Positions 8,431 through 18,192 of a stretch of 64,000 nucleotides of DNA are shown in pieces. Each line of letters begins with the position of its first letter. The first letter of the stretch is position 1. Origin of the DNA: Polaribacter sp. (GTDB lineage: Bacteria; Bacteroidota; Bacteroidia; Flavobacteriales; Flavobacteriaceae); contig DYMN01000008.1 in NCBI GenBank assembly GCA_020740485.1, forward strand, positions 1 to 64,000, written 5' to 3'. The translations under genes and the position numbers were made by a program. The notes under the pieces were generated by a model. That model was not told the origin of the DNA. It searched no databases and saw nothing but the letters and a program-made list of their open reading frames with translations.

Positions 8431-10089
8431 ATGAAAATAAAGGATTTCATAACATTTTTATTGCTTTTTTACTTTACTCAAAGTTTTACCCAAAATAACA
8501 CGACAAATTTTGTGGCTGACCCTAGTAATATTAGAAATCCTGAAAGAGGATTAATGTCGTTTATTACTTTAAAATCAAGTAACTACATTCCAATTTCAGA
8601 AGCTTTCTTACAAAGCGAATTCAATGAAAATATTAGTATAACTTATTTAGGAATTTATTTAGATTCTTTTATGAGTTCGCCAATAAGTTCTTCTTTCTTA
8701 GAGCAACTTAATAATGATTTTAATACCCTAAGACAAAACGGATTCAAAGTTATTTTACGTTTTGCTTACAATGATACTTACCAAGGTCCCCCTTATTTAG
8801 ATTCTCCGCCAAAAACATTAATTCTTCAACACATTCAACAGCTAACTTCACTTTTACAACAGAATAGTGATATTATTTCAGTTTTACAAGCTGGTTTTAT
8901 TGGTACTTGGGGCGAAGAGGCTTATTCTGATTATTTTGGCACTGATTGGCCTGTTCCTTTAACTGCTGATAATATTAATGATAGAAAGGACTTGTATAAT
9001 GCACTATTAAATGCACTAACTGAAAACAGAAAAATTTCTTCAAGAACCCCTATTATTAAATCAAAATTGTACAATTTCAATCCATTAACTGATAGCTTAA
9101 CTTTGAATGAAGCCCATACTACATCAGCAAAAAGTAGAATAGCATATCATAATGATTGCTTTTTAAATAACTATACTGATGCGGGGACTTACGGTTATGA
9201 AGCAAATGATACGCTTATATTTAAACCTTATGTTGCTGCGGAAAGTAAGTATTTGCCCATCGGGGGTGAAACTTGCGGATACAATCCTGAATTCGGATCG
9301 TGTATTAATACAATAAAAGAAATGAAACGATTTCATTGGTCTTATTTAAACAAATATTATCATCCGGATAATTATACGCAATGGAATTCTGAAGGTTGTT
9401 TAGATGAAATTAAAAATAAATTAGGTTATCGTTTTGAATTGCAGAGTGCTACTTTCCCAAGTATCATACACACTGACACCCCGTTATCCTACAATATAGA
9501 GCTAATAAATAACGGTTTTGCTACACCCTTTAATCAAAGAAAAGTTGAATTGGTATTAAAAAACAATATCAATGCATCTATTTACACAATTGATTTAACT
9601 GAAACTGATCCCAGATATTGGTTTTCAGGTGAAACTTATATGATCAGTGAAAGTATGAATGTTCCTAATTCAATACCTACCGGGAATTATCATTTATATT
9701 TAAATTTGCCTGATAATGAATCATCTATATCTTCTAATCCTTCATATAGCATCAGATTTGCTAATTTAAATACTTGGGATTCAAACACCGGATTCAATGA
9801 TTTACTTCTTAATATTGATGTCGTAAACACATTGGATATTGAAGAGTTTACTGATGATAATTTCTTTCAAATCATTCCAAATCCTGTTTTGGATTATTTC
9901 ACTATTATTTTTGATGAATCAAATTCAAAAACTGAAAATAAGATTCAAATTTTCAATACATTAGGAAAATTGCTTAAAGAATTTAATGTTAAAAACCATT
10001 CAAAAGTTCCGGTTTCTGATCTTTCAAATGGTATTTATATCGTAAAAGTTAATGATTATAAACAATATAAAAAGTTTATAAAACTTTGA
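8431..10089 (+). CDS. Secreted DUF4874/DUF4832 protein with T9SS sorting domain
   Basis: This is a 552-residue exported protein. Starting at ATG 8431 gives a clean signal peptide (MKIKDFITFLLLFYFTQSFT, then Q-N). The in-frame upstream start at 8305 would overlap DUF423 and spoil the signal, so it is rejected. The body begins NIRNPERG and contains AGFIGTWGEEAYSDY, hallmarks of the DUF4874 TIM-barrel-like domain, followed by a beta-sandwich DUF4832-like region. The last ~75 residues (IIPNPVLDYF, then SNGIYIVKV) are a type A T9SS sorting domain, so it should be exported through the type IX system and cell-surface attached or released. Substrate unknown; a polysaccharide-related role is a guess. 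Confidence 0.88.
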   Translation: MKIKDFITFLLLFYFTQSFTQNNTTNFVADPSNIRNPERGLMSFITLKSSNYIPISEAFLQSEFNENISITYLGIYLDSFMSSPISSSFLEQLNNDFNTLRQNGFKVILRFAYNDTYQGPPYLDSPPKTLILQHIQQLTSLLQQNSDIISVLQAGFIGTWGEEAYSDYFGTDWPVPLTADNINDRKDLYNALLNALTENRKISSRTPIIKSKLYNFNPLTDSLTLNEAHTTSAKSRIAYHNDCFLNNYTDAGTYGYEANDTLIFKPYVAAESKYLPIGGETCGYNPEFGSCINTIKEMKRFHWSYLNKYYHPDNYTQWNSEGCLDEIKNKLGYRFELQSATFPSIIHTDTPLSYNIELINNGFATPFNQRKVELVLKNNINASIYTIDLTETDPRYWFSGETYMISESMNVPNSIPTGNYHLYLNLPDNESSISSNPSYSIRFANLNTWDSNTGFNDLLLNIDVVNTLDIEEFTDDNFFQIIPNPVLDYFTIIFDESNSKTENKIQIFNTLGKLLKEFNVKNHSKVPVSDLSNGIYIVKVNDYKQYKKFIKL

Positions 10090-10090
10090 T

Positions 10091-11188
10091 TTAGATGCTT
10101 TTAGTCAAATGTTGAATAAACTCAATATTTGGTAAAAATTCTTTTAAAATTACTTTAAGTGACGTATAGGTTGGAACTGCTAAGACCATTCCAATTATCC
10201 CAAACAAAATTCCTCCAATGATGGTAACTAAAAATATTTCTAAAGGGTGCGATTTGGTACTTTTTGAAAAAATATAGGGTTGACTGAAAAAATTATCTAT
10301 AAATTGAACAATCAAGTAACCTATTAATACATAGATAGTGGTAGGCAATATTTGAGTTTGAAAATCCAATTGCAAATTATCGGTCATAGTGAGTAATAAC
10401 ATAATAAACCCGCCAATTAACGGTCCAATATAAGGTATTAAATTAAGGATTGCTGCTAAAAAAGCGATCACTAATGCATTGTCAATACCAAAAATCAAAA
10501 GAATTACGGTATATAGAATAAAAAGTATTGCAATTTGTAAAATCAAACCTACAAAATAACGAGAAAGTAAGTCTTTTATTTTTTCAAAAGATTGCAAAAT
10601 TCTTGCTTCTTTTTCGTCTGGAATTAATGCTAAAATATTGGATTTCAATAATCCGGAATCCAACATAAAGAAAAAAGCAATAAACAAAACTGAAAATAAT
10701 CCCATCAATAAATTACCAAAAATTCCTATCATTCCATTTAAAAAATTTGGAATTTGTTTGGCTATTCCGGAAATATCTAATTTTTTCGCTTCTTCTAAAA
10801 TATTGATATTTTTAGATTTAAGAAAGTTATCTGTTTGAATTATAATATATTCCGTTTTTGATTTAAAAGCTTCAGTATTGAGTAAAGATAAATTTTCACT
10901 CTCTTTTAAAATCAAAGGAATCAACAAACTGAACAATCCTACAATGATTAAAATCAGTAAAAACATTGAAATGGTGACCGCTAAAGTATTACCCATTTTC
11001 AGCTTTCTTCTCAAAAAGATTATAAACGGACGTGCAATCAGAGAAACTACTGCTGCAATCGAAATATAAACTAAAACAATACTAATCTGATATAAAACGT
11101 ATAGAACTGCTGCTACAGCAATCAAAATTGCAACGGCTTTCACAATTCCGTAAGCTATTATTTTAGATTCGTCTTTTTTTGTTGACAT
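10091..11188 (-). CDS. AI-2E family transporter (PerM-type permease)
   Basis: This 365-residue polytopic membrane protein of the AI-2E/UPF0118 family has about eight hydrophobic segments. They include a pair at about 13-55, one near 68-92, one near 155-180, a cluster at about 215-275, and the C-terminal pair with the GIIGMVLAVPTYTSLK motif. Characterised members export autoinducer-2 or act as Na+/H+ antiporters; which applies here is unknown. It ends one base after the stop of the convergent secreted gene, so the two overlap in their terminator region. Confidence 0.92.
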   Translation of the reverse strand: MSTKKDESKIIAYGIVKAVAILIAVAAVLYVLYQISIVLVYISIAAVVSLIARPFIIFLRRKLKMGNTLAVTISMFLLILIIVGLFSLLIPLILKESENLSLLNTEAFKSKTEYIIIQTDNFLKSKNINILEEAKKLDISGIAKQIPNFLNGMIGIFGNLLMGLFSVLFIAFFFMLDSGLLKSNILALIPDEKEARILQSFEKIKDLLSRYFVGLILQIAILFILYTVILLIFGIDNALVIAFLAAILNLIPYIGPLIGGFIMLLLTMTDNLQLDFQTQILPTTIYVLIGYLIVQFIDNFFSQPYIFSKSTKSHPLEIFLVTIIGGILFGIIGMVLAVPTYTSLKVILKEFLPNIEFIQHLTKSI

Positions 11189-11201
11189 AAAATAATAAAT
11201 T

Positions 11202-11233
11202 TTGGTAAAATTACATTTTTTGAATTAAATTTG
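11202..11233 (+). promoter_or_regulatory. Candidate promoter of the GlmU-like gene
   Basis: The -7 element TAAATTTG (11226-11233) fits TAnnTTTG, and a TTG lies 21 bp upstream at 11202-11204. The start codon is about 30 bp downstream. Spacing is at the upper end of the flavobacterial range. Confidence 0.5.
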
Positions 11234-11263
11234 TGCAATTCAATACAAAATCTATAAACTAAA

Positions 11264-12439
11264 ATGAACTACATCCTTTTCGACGGAAAATACAGAAATA
11301 ATTTATTACCATTCACTTTCACGCGCCCCGTTGCGGATATAAGAATTGGAATTTTAACTATAAGAGAAAAATGGGAAAAAATGTTGGGTGTATCTACATC
11401 TACATTAACCAAACTCTATTTAATGGAAAAATTCCCAATGGTACGCGATAAAATTGATATAATGATTAATGCAAGCTATATTCCAACGCCACAATTAGTG
11501 GAAAATGTAAATAATTTAAAAGAAAATCAAGCTATTTTTTATAATGGAGAAATTTTAGCTGTTTACTCTGAACAACATCAAGAGCAATTTGATCCATCTG
11601 AATTTGAACGTATTGATTTTGACGGAGAATTGGTTCAAATTAAGAATAAATATGATATTTTCGTACATAATAAATATGCTTTAGAATTAGATTATGAATT
11701 ATTGACTAAAAATAGAAAATCTGAACCTATTCCTTCCGGAGTGCAAACGATACATTCGGAGCGAATTTTTATAGAACCGGGCGCAAAATTGAATTTCTGT
11801 ACATTAAATGCTTCGAATGGACCCATCTATATAGGAAAAAATGCCGAAATAATGGAAGGAAGTATGATTCGTGGTGCATTTGCACTTTGTGAGCACTCAG
11901 TTGTGAAAATGGGAGCTAAAATCTATGGTGCTACTACCATTGGTCCCGAGAGTAAAGTAGGAGGAGAGCTAAACAATGTAGTTATTTTTGGCTATTCTAA
12001 CAAAGCCCACGATGGTTTTCTGGGAAATTCCGTCATAGGAGAGTGGTGCAATATCGGAGCTGACACCAATAATTCAAATCTAAAAAACAATTATGCCGAA
12101 GTAAAACTTTGGTGCTATGTAGCTAAGAAATTTGTCCCAACCGGACTACAATTTTGTGGTTTAATGATGGGAGATCACAGCAAATGTGGCATCAACACTA
12201 TGTTCAATACCGGCACGGTGGTTGGAGTAGCTGCCAATGTTTTTGGCGATGGTTTCCCACGTAATTTTATCCCATCATTCAGTTGGGGTGGAGCTGCAGG
12301 TTTTCAAGTGCATCAAATGCCTAAAGTAATTGAAGTAGCCCAAGAAGTTATGAAACGCAGAAACCTTGAATTTACCGAAATTGACAAGAAAATTTTGGAA
12401 AACGTGTATGAAAACACCAAAGAATTTCGAAATTTTTAG
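11264..12439 (+). CDS. GlmU-family putative sugar nucleotidyltransferase with left-handed beta-helix
   Basis: This is a 391-residue protein. The N-terminal nucleotidyltransferase-like part starts NYILFDGKYRNNLLPFTFTR and carries RPVADIRIGILTIREKW. From about residue 165 the hexapeptide-rich left-handed beta-helix begins (IEPGAKLNFC, IYIGKNAEIM, then VVKMGAKIYGATTIGPESKVGG). It resembles GlmU acyltransferase/uridyltransferase, but the N-terminal GxGTRM loop is not conserved, and Bacteroidota carry this family besides true GlmU. Probable sugar-nucleotide or acyltransferase enzyme in envelope synthesis. Its last 4 bp overlap the convergent aminotransferase. Confidence 0.87.
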   Translation: MNYILFDGKYRNNLLPFTFTRPVADIRIGILTIREKWEKMLGVSTSTLTKLYLMEKFPMVRDKIDIMINASYIPTPQLVENVNNLKENQAIFYNGEILAVYSEQHQEQFDPSEFERIDFDGELVQIKNKYDIFVHNKYALELDYELLTKNRKSEPIPSGVQTIHSERIFIEPGAKLNFCTLNASNGPIYIGKNAEIMEGSMIRGAFALCEHSVVKMGAKIYGATTIGPESKVGGELNNVVIFGYSNKAHDGFLGNSVIGEWCNIGADTNNSNLKNNYAEVKLWCYVAKKFVPTGLQFCGLMMGDHSKCGINTMFNTGTVVGVAANVFGDGFPRNFIPSFSWGGAAGFQVHQMPKVIEVAQEVMKRRNLEFTEIDKKILENVYENTKEFRNF

Positions 12440-13641
12440 TGTATTTTCAAGGGAGCATATTCGTTTAAACTCTCATTCAGACTTTCAATAAGTAAGGCGC
12501 ACCCTTCAATAATTTCTTCATCAGAAATTGTTAAAGGGGGGGTAATTCTTATCGCTCGACCTTCAAACAAAAGCCAAAATAAAATCAATCCTTTTTCCAT
12601 TGATTTAAGAATTACTTTGGTGGCTAATTCTGGAGTTTCTACCATAGCTGCTAACATCAGTCCTTTTCCACGAATGGAATGTATAGCGGGATGCTTTAAC
12701 TTTTCTCGGATTAACATTTCTTTTTCTGAAATTTTTTGCATCAAATCAGATTCCAATACGGTTTTTAAAGTTGCTAATCCGGCTGCTGCAATTACCGGAT
12801 GTCCGCCGAAAGTGGTAATATGACCTAATTTGGGATTTTCAACCAATTTTGACATATTTTCTCTTGATGAAATAAATGCACCAATGGGCATTCCGCCCCC
12901 TAAGCCTTTGCCGGTAATAAAAATATCAGGTGCTATATTATGATTCATAAACTCATACAATTTTCCCGTTCTGCCTACTCCCGATTGGATTTCATCTAAA
13001 ATTAATAAAGCACCCACTTCTTCGCAACGTTCTTTAACTGCTTTCAAATAACCTTCAACAGGCACTACAAAACCGGCACTTCCTTGAATGGACTCCAAAA
13101 TTATTCCTGCAGTATCACAAGTTATTTTTTTAATATCTTCAAAGTTATTGAACGCTATAAATTTAGTTCCGGGAATAAGTGGCCTAAAAGCACTTTTGGT
13201 ACTTTCTTTTCCGGCTATGCTCATCGCTCCTTGCGAATTGCCATGATAAGCTAATTTGGCTGATATTATTTCAAATCTCCCCGTTACTCTTTTTGCTAAT
13301 TTTAAGGCTCCTTCGGTTGCTTCTGTGCCACTATTGGTCAAATAAACCGAGTTGAGTGTTTCAGGTAAATTGGCTACCAATAATTTAGCTAATTCCAATG
13401 GTTTATCTTGCACAAATTCACCATAGACCATTACATGTGTATAAAGATTCATTTGTTCAATCATGGCATCATTTACCACTTTCGGACTATGACCCAACGT
13501 GTTAGCTGATACACCGGCAACAAAATCTAAATATTTTTTTTCACTTTTATCGTAAATATAGCTTCCTTTGGCTGATGCTATTTCCAATCCCATTGGATGT
13601 ATGGAGGTTTGTGCTTGACATTGAATAAATTCGGAATTCAT
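12436..13641 (-). CDS. Class III (ornithine/acetylornithine-type) aspartate aminotransferase family protein
   Basis: This is a fold-type I PLP aminotransferase of about 401 residues. It shows the cofactor-binding SGTEATEGALKLAK motif, LAYHGNSQGA, ILDEIQSGVGRTG and the PLP lysine in ITGKGLGGGMPIGAF. The start at 13641 (MNSEFIQCQAQ) is preferred over an upstream ATG that would add 14 non-homologous hydrophobic residues. Relatives act on acetylornithine, ornithine or 4-aminobutyrate; no arginine-pathway genes are adjacent, so the substrate is unassigned. Confidence 0.92.
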   Translation of the reverse strand: MNSEFIQCQAQTSIHPMGLEIASAKGSYIYDKSEKKYLDFVAGVSANTLGHSPKVVNDAMIEQMNLYTHVMVYGEFVQDKPLELAKLLVANLPETLNSVYLTNSGTEATEGALKLAKRVTGRFEIISAKLAYHGNSQGAMSIAGKESTKSAFRPLIPGTKFIAFNNFEDIKKITCDTAGIILESIQGSAGFVVPVEGYLKAVKERCEEVGALLILDEIQSGVGRTGKLYEFMNHNIAPDIFITGKGLGGGMPIGAFISSRENMSKLVENPKLGHITTFGGHPVIAAAGLATLKTVLESDLMQKISEKEMLIREKLKHPAIHSIRGKGLMLAAMVETPELATKVILKSMEKGLILFWLLFEGRAIRITPPLTISDEEIIEGCALLIESLNESLNEYAPLKIH

Positions 13642-13678
13642 TATAAAATGTAGTTTTAGTCGGTAAAAATACACAAAA

Positions 13679-13710
13679 AACACCTACACAAAATGAGTTT
13701 GATAGGTGTT
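13679..13710 (-). terminator. Intrinsic terminator of the TonB receptor gene
   Basis: Read on the minus strand, an 8-bp stem AACACCTA / TAGGTGTT with a 16-nt loop is followed by TTTTGTG. It lies 23 bp beyond the receptor stop. Confidence 0.7.
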
Positions 13711-13732
13711 GATACGTTTTGAAACTATTTTG

Positions 13733-16135
13733 TCAAAAATCAGTTCGAACAGAAATTATATAATTTCTTCCGGCTCCTGAAATTCCTGAGCTATATGGAC
13801 GATAGCGTTGGTCAGTTATATTTTCAACTCCGGCTAACAGTTTTAGGTGAGAATTTATTTGAAAATCGCTTTTAAAATTCAATGTATACCAAGCCGGGCT
13901 GTAAATATTCCCATTAGCATCTAATGCATATATATACGTTTTTGCTTTTTCTTCTTCCGGCATTTGTTCAAATGTTTTTTCTGCATTGTAAACAGCATTC
14001 AACTGTAGGTTGATTTTATTCTTTCTATAATTCAAAGCCGCATTAGCAAAAAACGGAGCTACATGTCTCGAAGGACTTTTAGCGCCATTGTCTAATTCTT
14101 CTTCTCCTTTTTGATAATTTGCGTTTGTTTTAAATCCAAGTCCTGATAACAGTTTGACTTCTATTGCCCCTTGAATTCCCCACACCTTGGCATTAGCGGC
14201 GTTTTGAATGGCGTAAACATCACTTAAATCGCCATCATACATTATTTGGCTTGCACCATTAAAAGTAAACTTTCTTCTAACCAATGCATCTTTAAGATAA
14301 GTATAATAACCAAAAATTTCGGCTTTTACATTTTCATTTATCAAACTCGCAATACCCAAGTCAACATTGTAGGCATATTCTTCTTTTAGGTTCGGATTAG
14401 GCACCATAACAGTACCTTCGGTTGGGCCAAATAGTTTTCCAAAGTCATCTACATTAGGCGAACGAAAGGCTGTGGAGGCGTTGAAATTGACTTCAAATAT
14501 TTCAATCGGTTTGTAAACCAATCCCCAACTTCCGGTAAGAGCACCGTTACTGATGTTGCTTTCGGTAAATGGAAACGGAAAATAAGTTGTGTCAAAGACA
14601 GCATCAATTTGATATTGATTGTATCGCAATCCACCCAACATATTTATTGTTTCCGACAATTTATAACTATCCATTAAATAAACGGCTAATGAAACCCAAT
14701 CCGATTCAGGATAACGTGAAGGGGCTCCTTGTATTTCACCGTTGTTGATGTTTTCAACCTGTCCGGTTGAATTGACGTGGTTTAACACATATTCTATTCC
14801 ATAAGAGAATTGATTTTTTTTGTTGAATACCTTGTTAAAATCAAGGTTTCCGGAATAGGCAAACACTTTTTCCAATTCTGTCGTTCTTGCTGTTTTATTG
14901 AGATTACGTGAAATACGACTTTCTTCAAAAAACTGATAAGACAATTTTAGATTTACTGCATCAAAAAGAATTACACTTGATTTATTCTCAATATCAACTA
15001 AATTCATCATCCATTTTTGGGGTCCGTAATTCCACTCTCCATAGCGCAATGTCCCGTTTTTGGTACGTTGCATAAAGTCATAACGCGCATATTCAGAAGT
15101 AGTAGAGTAGTGAAAGCCATAGTTGAAATCCCATTTTTCATTGGGTTTAAATCTTATTTTTTGCATCAAATTATATTGATTGTATCCTGAAGGGGTTTGA
15201 ATTCTCGGATCTTTATTTTCTTTAATAACATCCATTCCATTTTCTCTTACTACGTATTTTGGTCGTAAATAATCATCAGGGCCATAACTTCCCATTTTTA
15301 AATCTCCAAAATCATTAAAACTTAAACTACTGACACCTGCCCATTTAGCTCCACCGTAGTTAAGATGGAAATGACCTGTTTTTTCTTCATTAGCTGTAGC
15401 AAATCTGAACAAAGCATTTCCTGAAGTAATTATATCATTATTTGTTGAAAGTTGTGGTGTAAGGGTTCTGAAACTCATCACACCACCAATGGCATCGCTT
15501 CCATAAATTACAGATCCGGGACCAAAAAGCACTTCTGTTCGCTCAATTGAAAACTGATCTAAAGAAATAATATTTTGCAAATTTCCACCCCTAAAAATAG
15601 CTGTATTCATTCTAATTCCGTCAATGGAATATAGAAGTCTATTGGTTGCAAATCCCCTAATTAAAGGACTTCCACCACCTTGTTGGCTTTTTTGAATAAA
15701 AACTTTTCCGGTTTGATGGAGTAAATCGGCAGTGGTTTGGGGTTGTTGAAATAAAACTTCTTTCAAACTCATCCCGATTACTTTTGATGGGATATTGTCA
15801 GATTGTTGATTCCATTTGGTTGCTGAAATAACTACTTCGCTCATATTGAGCGGAACTGCTTTCATTTTCAAAATAAAATCTTGATGTTTGAGTTCATCAT
15901 AGCCTATAAGTACGGTTCTATAGCCCAACATACTGATTTCTATCAACACGGATTCTTTAAATTCTGAAATATTTGCTTGACCTTTGGAATTGGTCGTGGT
16001 GTAAACGTAGGGTTCGTAGCTTATTAATGTTATTGATTCTAAAGGCGTTCCGGTTGATTCATCTTCGACGCGTAAGGTTTGAGAAAAGTTGGAAAAAAAA
16101 GAAAAAAAGAAAAAAAGTAGAATAAAAAACTTCAT
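13733..16135 (-). CDS. TonB-dependent outer-membrane receptor, hemoglobin/heme-type
   Basis: This 800-residue outer-membrane active transporter has a signal peptide at 1-18, then a carboxypeptidase-regulatory-like beta-sandwich (about 20-100) typical of Bacteroidota receptors. The plug domain (about 110-225) carries GGGSPLIRGFATNRLLYSIDG and EVLFGPGSVIYGSDAIGGV, and a 22-strand barrel ends in the terminal aromatic VRTDF. The RGFATNRLLYSIDGIRMN segment resembles the hemoglobin/transferrin/lactoferrin receptor group, so heme or iron-protein uptake is a reasonable inference. No hmuY-like lipoprotein or haem-degrading gene is adjacent, and the two following secreted proteins are not obviously partners. 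Confidence 0.92.
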   Translation of the reverse strand: MKFFILLFFFFSFFSNFSQTLRVEDESTGTPLESITLISYEPYVYTTTNSKGQANISEFKESVLIEISMLGYRTVLIGYDELKHQDFILKMKAVPLNMSEVVISATKWNQQSDNIPSKVIGMSLKEVLFQQPQTTADLLHQTGKVFIQKSQQGGGSPLIRGFATNRLLYSIDGIRMNTAIFRGGNLQNIISLDQFSIERTEVLFGPGSVIYGSDAIGGVMSFRTLTPQLSTNNDIITSGNALFRFATANEEKTGHFHLNYGGAKWAGVSSLSFNDFGDLKMGSYGPDDYLRPKYVVRENGMDVIKENKDPRIQTPSGYNQYNLMQKIRFKPNEKWDFNYGFHYSTTSEYARYDFMQRTKNGTLRYGEWNYGPQKWMMNLVDIENKSSVILFDAVNLKLSYQFFEESRISRNLNKTARTTELEKVFAYSGNLDFNKVFNKKNQFSYGIEYVLNHVNSTGQVENINNGEIQGAPSRYPESDWVSLAVYLMDSYKLSETINMLGGLRYNQYQIDAVFDTTYFPFPFTESNISNGALTGSWGLVYKPIEIFEVNFNASTAFRSPNVDDFGKLFGPTEGTVMVPNPNLKEEYAYNVDLGIASLINENVKAEIFGYYTYLKDALVRRKFTFNGASQIMYDGDLSDVYAIQNAANAKVWGIQGAIEVKLLSGLGFKTNANYQKGEEELDNGAKSPSRHVAPFFANAALNYRKNKINLQLNAVYNAEKTFEQMPEEEKAKTYIYALDANGNIYSPAWYTLNFKSDFQINSHLKLLAGVENITDQRYRPYSSGISGAGRNYIISVRTDF

Positions 16136-16178
16136 TATTAAATATTTGATTCATCTATTAGGCGCAAAAATTATACCA

Positions 16179-16212
16179 AAAACGGACTATTCCGAGTTGG
16201 ATAGTCCGTTTT
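16179..16212 (-). terminator. Terminator of the 16.2-kb secreted-protein gene
   Basis: A perfect 12-bp stem AAAACGGACTAT / ATAGTCCGTTTT with a 10-nt loop lies between the stop at 16234 and the start of the TonB receptor gene; the arms supply T-tracts in both directions. Confidence 0.8.
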
Positions 16213-16233
16213 AAATAATTTTTGAAAAATAAA

Positions 16234-16875
16234 TTATAATTGCTCAATAATACTCCTTATTTTAATAATTTCAGGTATTTTAGGATTACTATATTTGATT
16301 AATAAATCAGATTTTTCAGGATAATTTTGGTTAATAAAATTTTCGAATTCTTTATAGTTTTTAAAAAGATGGAATTTGTCATTTTTTTCAACAAAAATAA
16401 TTCCTTTTTCCCTTCTACTTGCCATACCACCGGTAAGTCCTCCTAACATAGATGCAGCAGTACTCGCAAAATAATCACTCATAAATAAATATTTACTAGT
16501 GAAATACACTTTTAAATAATAGTTACCTCCGTCATAGGATTGTCCATTTCCACTTTCATCAAAATTTGGTATAATTGATTTTATATTTATAAATAAATTT
16601 TCTCCATCGCTAATAGCAAAAGCATCTTTTATTTTCTTTTTTGAATCGTTTACAAATCTGTAAGCAATACTGCTTTTCCCATCTTCCAATGCAAAATTTT
16701 CTGTACTATTTGGTGTTTTGTTTTTAAAATCAGCTAAAGTATTGTAAATTCCTTTTGGATATTCCTTGATAAATTCCAAATTATTGATGCCCTGTGTTGC
16801 CGGATAATTCAAGGTATCATTCTGAGCTGTTAATGTTAGATTTAACAAAATCAAAATTAAAAGGTGTTTTTTCAT
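16234..16875 (-). CDS. Hypothetical secreted protein
   Basis: This 213-residue protein begins with a signal peptide (MKKHLLILILLNLTLTAQ, cleavage about residue 18). After that comes YPKGIYNTLADFKNKTPN, a pattern P-x-G-I-Y-x-x-x-x-D-F shared by many uncharacterised Bacteroidota exported proteins. A Gly/Ala-rich stretch (STAASMLGGLTGGMAS, about 138-153) could be a membrane-contacting hairpin. No catalytic motif or lipobox is visible. It is flanked by its own terminator, so it is probably monocistronic; function unknown. Confidence 0.75.
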   Translation of the reverse strand: MKKHLLILILLNLTLTAQNDTLNYPATQGINNLEFIKEYPKGIYNTLADFKNKTPNSTENFALEDGKSSIAYRFVNDSKKKIKDAFAISDGENLFINIKSIIPNFDESGNGQSYDGGNYYLKVYFTSKYLFMSDYFASTAASMLGGLTGGMASRREKGIIFVEKNDKFHLFKNYKEFENFINQNYPEKSDLLIKYSNPKIPEIIKIRSIIEQL

Positions 16876-16955
16876 TTTTTTAATTGTTTTAGGATTTATA
16901 ATTGTTTATTACAAAAAAATATTCAATAGATAAAAAAACAGTCATAATTAAAAAA

Positions 16956-18131
16956 TTATAATTGCTGTTGATTGATAAAATCGAGCATTTTTGCTTTAAA
17001 ATCACTTAAACTGTATTTAACGAATTCATTATCCGGTGGAAATGGGACTTCTTTTTTTTGAAGGACTTCATAATATTTTTGTTCAATAGCTCTTTGGTCT
17101 CCACGATACAAGGCGTATTGGTTTTCAAACTTGGCTTCACCCGCCATTGGAGTTGTAGCCGTTTGAGAATTGGTTTTCAAGTTTTTAATAGCTACATTTC
17201 CTTCAACAGCACCCGATTTGACTTGTTGGAAAATATTTATTTCCGCTTGAACGGTGATGATTTTATCACGTTTCATATCATTTCCTAAGCTGTCTTTCAT
17301 TACATTTCCTTTTGCATCATAAATATATTCCCAACCGTCTTTAACTCGAGCTTGCTGCGGTACTACTTGAGAATTTACTTGTTGTGGGGTTACCACAAAC
17401 TTGTTTAACAAAACAATAACTTCGTGGTCATAAGTAACTTTTTTGTCTTTTTTATCGTGAAATATCAACCATGGATTGTTCATATTACTTTCACTGATAC
17501 GAGTCAATTCTTTTAAGTCTTCGTCTGTGGTTTGATTAGCTATCTTGTTGTCTAACTTTAAAAGAATTATACTACTACCTTTCATTTTAGCTTTGGCAAT
17601 CAAGTCTGGAAGATTGGAAACATATCCCGGATTCACAAATTCTAAATCGCTGTATAGCTTAAAGGCTTCACGCGCATCTAATTTGTTTCCTGTTTTCATT
17701 TTGGCATTCGCAGCATCATATAAAAACTTAGAATAATTAGCTTTTGCAGTAGCTATTTCGTTGGAATAATCAGTAACTTTTAAATCTGCTTCGTTACCGC
17801 CTATGTACAACGGTTTCAATTTGATTACTTGATACTGTCTGGCATCTATTTTTTCATATAGGGCGTAAATACGTTTTAAATTTTCGGCATTGTTTGCTTT
17901 TTTTAACTCGTCAATCTGTCTAAGGTCTCTTTCATTTGCTTTGTCATAGGCTTGTTTAAAAGCTCTGATGAGTTTTTCATCACTTTTATCTTTTGAAAGT
18001 TCCGTAAACCCTAAATCAAAAGCTTGATCGTAGTTTCCTGATTCTAAACTTTTTTCTGCTTTTTTACTCGCGCTGCAAGCGCCAATAATAAATAAAATAA
18101 CAGAGAGGTAAAGGTATTTTTTTAGGTTCAT
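16956..18131 (-). CDS. Lipoprotein with TPR-like helical repeats
   Basis: This is a 391-residue lipoprotein. The signal ends in a lipobox, LFIIGAC, with the lipidated cysteine at about residue 19. Immediately after come helical, Lys/Glu-rich repeats (EKSLESGNYDQAFDLGFTEL, then RIYALYEKIDARQYQVI) resembling degenerate TPRs to about residue 170, then a mixed beta C-terminal half. It probably sits in the periplasmic leaflet of the outer membrane. Function is unknown; it is conserved in style with flavobacterial lipoproteins that have no assigned role. The next gene on the same strand is 80 bp away. Confidence 0.75.
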   Translation of the reverse strand: MNLKKYLYLSVILFIIGACSASKKAEKSLESGNYDQAFDLGFTELSKDKSDEKLIRAFKQAYDKANERDLRQIDELKKANNAENLKRIYALYEKIDARQYQVIKLKPLYIGGNEADLKVTDYSNEIATAKANYSKFLYDAANAKMKTGNKLDAREAFKLYSDLEFVNPGYVSNLPDLIAKAKMKGSSIILLKLDNKIANQTTDEDLKELTRISESNMNNPWLIFHDKKDKKVTYDHEVIVLLNKFVVTPQQVNSQVVPQQARVKDGWEYIYDAKGNVMKDSLGNDMKRDKIITVQAEINIFQQVKSGAVEGNVAIKNLKTNSQTATTPMAGEAKFENQYALYRGDQRAIEQKYYEVLQKKEVPFPPDNEFVKYSLSDFKAKMLDFINQQQL

Positions 18132-18192
18132 TATATAAAATATTTTTTATTATTTTTTACAAAATTACAAAAAAATATTTAAATAAACTTTT